This document shows positions 61,556 to 64,000 of a stretch of DNA of 64,000 nt, piece by piece; the first letter of the stretch is position 1; each line of letters begins with the position of its first letter. The DNA comes from Prevotellaceae bacterium UBA4361 (lineage in GTDB: Bacteria; Bacteroidota; Bacteroidia; Bacteroidales; Bacteroidaceae), in assembly GCA_002393575.1 (NCBI GenBank), contig DGSN01000077.1, forward strand, positions 18,188 through 82,187, written 5' to 3'. The notes under the pieces were generated by a model that was not told the DNA's origin, searched no databases, and saw only the letters and a list, made by a program, of their open reading frames with translations. The translations under genes were made by a program, and so were the position numbers.

Positions 61556-61693
61556 CAAGAAAAAACTGAGATAAAAGAAAGATTTAACCTTTTTCAATAT
61601 AAAACGGTTGATTTTACATTAAGATTGAACATATATAAGAGAAAAGCGCGAGATAAAACATCAACATTGGCAGATATTTGATGAGGGAGAGGG

Positions 61694-61715
61694 ATTACTT
61701 GTCAATACAAGTAAT
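61694..61715. promoter_or_regulatory. Perfect 8-bp inverted repeat
   Basis: ATTACTTG-TCAATA-CAAGTAAT, about 170 bp upstream of the XRE gene. It could be an operator or a terminator. The rest of 61556-61790 shows no gene. Confidence 0.4.
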
Positions 61716-61795
61716 ATGTTGGGCAATAAGTCATGTTTTATAGACTTATAGCTCAGATTTCATCAATATGAGCAAGACACCCTTAAAAAGACAAA

Positions 61796-62105
61796 TAATC
61801 CAAAAGGTGTCGTAAAAGGTGTCGTAAAAGATGTCGTAAAAGGTGATACAAAAGATGACCTATAAGAAGAACTAAAGGAAGTGGCTGAACAACAGCAAAT
61901 TATCTTGCTACTCACAAAGCCCAATGACCCAATAGATGGCATAAAAGGTGGCGTAAAAGGTGGCGTAAAAGAAATACCAGAGCGTCAGAGAATTATCCTT
62001 GAATTGATTATTGCTGATCTATTCTTATCCGCAAAGGCCACTTCGGAAAAGACTTCGGAAAAGATTAAAATAACAAATAGAACAATAGAAAGTGATTGGG
62101 CTTAA
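61796..62105 (+). pseudogene. Decayed C-terminus of an AlbA_2-type protein
   Basis: The frame reads KGVVKGVVKDVVKG, then an in-frame TAA near 61863, then continues EELKEVAEQQQ, GIKGGVKGGVK and a helical C-terminal part. Such GGVK/GVVK tandem runs are the linker before the C-terminal winged helix in AlbA_2 ATP-binding proteins (compare 47755-49194). No start or N-terminal domain remains. It marks recombination or decay at the island edge. Confidence 0.7.
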
Positions 62106-62278
62106 ATTAAGAAGATGAGTATTCTTTCTCGTGAAGGTGGTCGAATAAGAAGGTATATGGGTTATAAAGGATTAGGTACATGGCAAAATTGAGCTATAAC
62201 TCAATTATTTTTGGACTTATAGCACAATCTTACATATGTGATAGCAAGCCAAAATTTGCGCTAGTTTATTAAAAAATC

Positions 62279-62291
62279 GCCATAATTGGCA
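62279..62291. promoter_or_regulatory. Related half-palindrome GCCAtaaTTGGC
   Basis: It shares the GCCA/TGGC half sites with the perfect palindrome at 62352-62367 and lies about 73 bp upstream of it. The rest of the 62106-62331 gap has AT-rich TATAGC words and no gene. Confidence 0.45.
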
Positions 62292-62308
62292 GATTTTTAA
62301 TGTAAACC

Positions 62309-62367
62309 TTGTGCAATAGGATTTAAATCATTACCTTTGCACTGTAAAAAGTTGCCAATATTGGCAA
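62309..62367 (+). promoter_or_regulatory. Promoter and perfect operator of the DUF4143 ATPase gene
   Basis: TTG at 62309-62311, 20 bp, then TACCTTTG at 62332-62339. The expected start near 62346 is immediately followed by the perfect 16-bp palindrome TTGCCAATATTGGCAA (62352-62367). The start codon is at 62375. Confidence 0.7.
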
Positions 62368-62374
62368 AAATATA

Positions 62375-63637
62375 ATGCAAATGATGGAGATAAAAAGAGA
62401 CAGGTATCTAAAGCAGTTGATAGAAAGCCGTCAGAATGGCTTTATCAAAGTGGTAACAGGAATCCGCAGATGTGGCAAGTCGTATCTGCTGAACGTCTTG
62501 TTCTATCACTACCTATTAGATAATGGAGTGGCTGATGACCACATCATCCGCATTGACCTTGAAGACCGCATGAACAAGGAACTGAGAAATCCGGACACTA
62601 TGCTTCACTATGTTCATGACAAAATCAAGGACAAAGAACTGTATTACATCATTATTGATGAAGTGCAATTGATGGATGAGTTTGTTGATGTGTTGAACAG
62701 CTTTCGGCATATTGATAATGCTGACACATACGTGACAGGCAGTAACTCTCACTTCCTATCATCAGACATTCCTACGGAATTTCGTGGTCGAGGAGAGACT
62801 ATTCATGTTAACCCATTGTCTTTTGCGGAGTTTTATTCTGCCGTTGGCGGTGACAAGCAGGATGCATGGCGTGAATATTACACCTATGGAGGTTTGCCAC
62901 TTATACAGTCTTTTGAGACCGAAGAAAAGAAAATCAACTATCTGAAGGACTTGTTTGAAACTGTATATTTGGCAGACATTATTGAGAGACACAAAATCAA
63001 GAATGATAATGAACTCCGTGAGTTGGTGCTTATTTTGGCATCATCTATAGGTGCTCCATGCAATCCGACTAAATTGTCGAATACTTTCAAAAGTGTTAAG
63101 AATGTAAGCATAGGCAGTCAGACGATTTCCAAATACCTCACCTTCCTGTCCGAATCGTTCCTGCTGAACAAAGCTATACGTTACGATATAAAAGGTAAGA
63201 AATACATCAACACACTATCCAAATACTATTTCTCTGATATAGGTTTGAGAAATGCCATCTTAGATATGCGTCAACAAGAGGAAACGCACATCATGGAGAA
63301 TATCATCTACAATGAATTACTTGTACGTGGTTACAGTGTTGATGTCGGAATGGTTGAAATAAAGAAGCAGGACAAGGATGGCAAGTGGGTTCGTATTCAA
63401 CTTGAAGTGGACTTTATTGCCAGCCTCGGCAGCAAGAAATATTATGTGCAGTCAGCCTTGTCCATCCCTGACAGGGAGAAAGAGATACAGGAATCTCGCC
63501 CACTTACAAACATTAATGATTCTTTCAAGAAGGTGATTATTGTGAAAGACCACATTATGCCTCGTCGAAACGAGGAGGGAATACTCACAATCGGTCTTTT
63601 CGACTTCTTACTCAAAGAAGACAGCTTGGATTTATAA
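62375..63637 (+). CDS. AAA_14/DUF4143 family ATPase
   Basis: 420 residues. The N-terminal AAA domain has Walker A GIRRCGKSYLL (29-39), Walker B YIIIDEVQLMD and SNSHFLSSDIPTEFRGRG (sensor region). A middle linker follows, then the DUF4143 C-terminal domain (about 200-390) with FSDIGLRNA and LEVDFIASLGSKKYYVQ, a PD-(D/E)XK-like fold in related proteins. These ATPases are multi-copy in Bacteroidales and their role is not known. A second Met at 62381 is possible. A palindromic operator at its promoter suggests autoregulation or a dedicated repressor. Confidence 0.9.
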   Translation: MQMMEIKRDRYLKQLIESRQNGFIKVVTGIRRCGKSYLLNVLFYHYLLDNGVADDHIIRIDLEDRMNKELRNPDTMLHYVHDKIKDKELYYIIIDEVQLMDEFVDVLNSFRHIDNADTYVTGSNSHFLSSDIPTEFRGRGETIHVNPLSFAEFYSAVGGDKQDAWREYYTYGGLPLIQSFETEEKKINYLKDLFETVYLADIIERHKIKNDNELRELVLILASSIGAPCNPTKLSNTFKSVKNVSIGSQTISKYLTFLSESFLLNKAIRYDIKGKKYINTLSKYYFSDIGLRNAILDMRQQEETHIMENIIYNELLVRGYSVDVGMVEIKKQDKDGKWVRIQLEVDFIASLGSKKYYVQSALSIPDREKEIQESRPLTNINDSFKKVIIVKDHIMPRRNEEGILTIGLFDFLLKEDSLDL

Positions 63638-63661
63638 TCATTCTTGTATAGCGCATAAATT

Positions 63662-64000
63662 ATGGTGAAGTTTTTCAAAATAATAGAGAAGATAGTTTGG
63701 ATTATTGCAGCATTGACAATAGCTGCTGTCCTGGCAATGGTCTTCATTGGTGCTTTTGCTAATCTCAACAAAGCCCAGTTTGACTGGTCTTCTTATATTC
63801 CGTATTTCTATGGTGCAGCGGCTGTGGTTGTTCTCTATAAGATTGTTGTCTTGTACTACACATCCTTCTATCAGACAGAGATAGATGAGAAGACTGGGAT
63901 GTTAGTCTCTTTGGACGATGAGATGAAAAGGTTTCGTGCCAATTCGCAGGAGGGTTCCCTTCCTGATGCCAAATTTGAGGCTATCATGGAAGCGGTGAAA
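63662..64000 (+). CDS. Membrane protein of unknown function (partial)
   Basis: 113 residues are seen; the gene continues past the right edge. Two membrane segments (about 10-35 and 46-70) and then a charged part with TSFYQTEIDEKTGML. I do not recognise the family. It begins 24 bp after the DUF4143 ATPase gene on the same strand and may share its transcript. Confidence 0.65.
   Translation, partial: MVKFFKIIEKIVWIIAALTIAAVLAMVFIGAFANLNKAQFDWSSYIPYFYGAAAVVVLYKIVVLYYTSFYQTEIDEKTGMLVSLDDEMKRFRANSQEGSLPDAKFEAIMEAVK

Noticed and set aside
61881..62105. Stand-alone 74-residue gene
   Set aside because: The frame continues upstream past an in-frame stop into the same tandem-repeat linker, so it is a remnant.
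1..64000. tRNA or rRNA genes
   Set aside because: I looked for cloverleaf-like ends and conserved rRNA stretches and saw none; a tRNAscan run would be decisive.

Overview
The window is bacterial and comes from the order Bacteroidales, most likely a Prevotella-like genome. Three things point there. Promoters follow the Bacteroidota pattern (TTTG or TTG about 19-20 bp upstream of TAnnTTTG). A predicted pectate lyase ends in a type IX-secretion-like tail. The trp genes run in the order B-E-G-D-C-F-A, followed by families typical of the group: a TamB-like giant, glutamine-dependent NadE, HU-HIG proteins and a Bacteroides-type integrase. No rRNA or tRNA gene was seen.

1-37.7 kb is chromosomal backbone. 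It holds a partial exopolysaccharide co-polymerase/tyrosine kinase (Wzz + BY-kinase), an ArsG/CcdA-like permease downstream of an AspT/YidE-type transporter, a histidine phosphatase, an Lrp/AsnC regulator, an RsmF-like rRNA methyltransferase, a secreted PL9-type pectate lyase, MtgA, an OmpA-like lipoprotein, a small module with two HU-like proteins, and ProS. The complete trp operon follows. A 21-codon ORF with a Trp-Arg-Trp run lies about 400 bp upstream of trpB and looks like an attenuation leader. Then come an SGNH/DUF4886 protein, a candidate small RNA, a TPR membrane protein with ribH, a TamB-like protein, nadE and dnaK.

The gaps between 5.9 and 33.3 kb are filled by unusual quasi-palindromic repeats. 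Each has two arms built of short tandem words (for example GTGAAAA, GTTAAAA, GGTTAA, AAGTACAAAGGACAA, or CCCTCC/GGAGGG blocks) around a short centre that often contains CCATCCGGACGG. The arm words change from locus to locus but the architecture stays. The repeats run into the 3' ends of several genes, and three lie between trp genes.

37.8-61.5 kb is a predicted integrative mobilizable element. Plus-strand mobility genes come first: a zinc-ribbon/double-HTH protein, a tyrosine integrase, an Xis-like protein, a CHC2 primase-helicase, an HTH protein, an oriT-like hairpin and a MobV relaxase. They converge on a minus-strand run of about 15 kb that reads as a defence cargo. In transcription order it is: XRE regulator, DUF3791 protein, unknown protein, C5 DNA methyltransferase, MORC-like GHKL ATPase, Z1 helicase-like ATPase, DUF4420 PD-(D/E)XK nuclease, AIPR protein, nuclease-DUF2075 helicase, NUDIX hydrolase, AlbA_2 protein and a RES-like protein. 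The methyltransferase-to-AIPR core matches the MORC/Z1/AIPR restriction-modification-like class described from comparative genomics; the flanking genes may be further modules. Gene overlaps and gaps indicate one long operon or two adjacent ones. The element's exact ends were not found.

61.6-64 kb holds a decayed AlbA_2-type C-terminus, an AAA/DUF4143 ATPase whose promoter carries a perfect 16-bp palindrome at the expected start site, and the beginning of an unknown membrane protein cut by the window edge.
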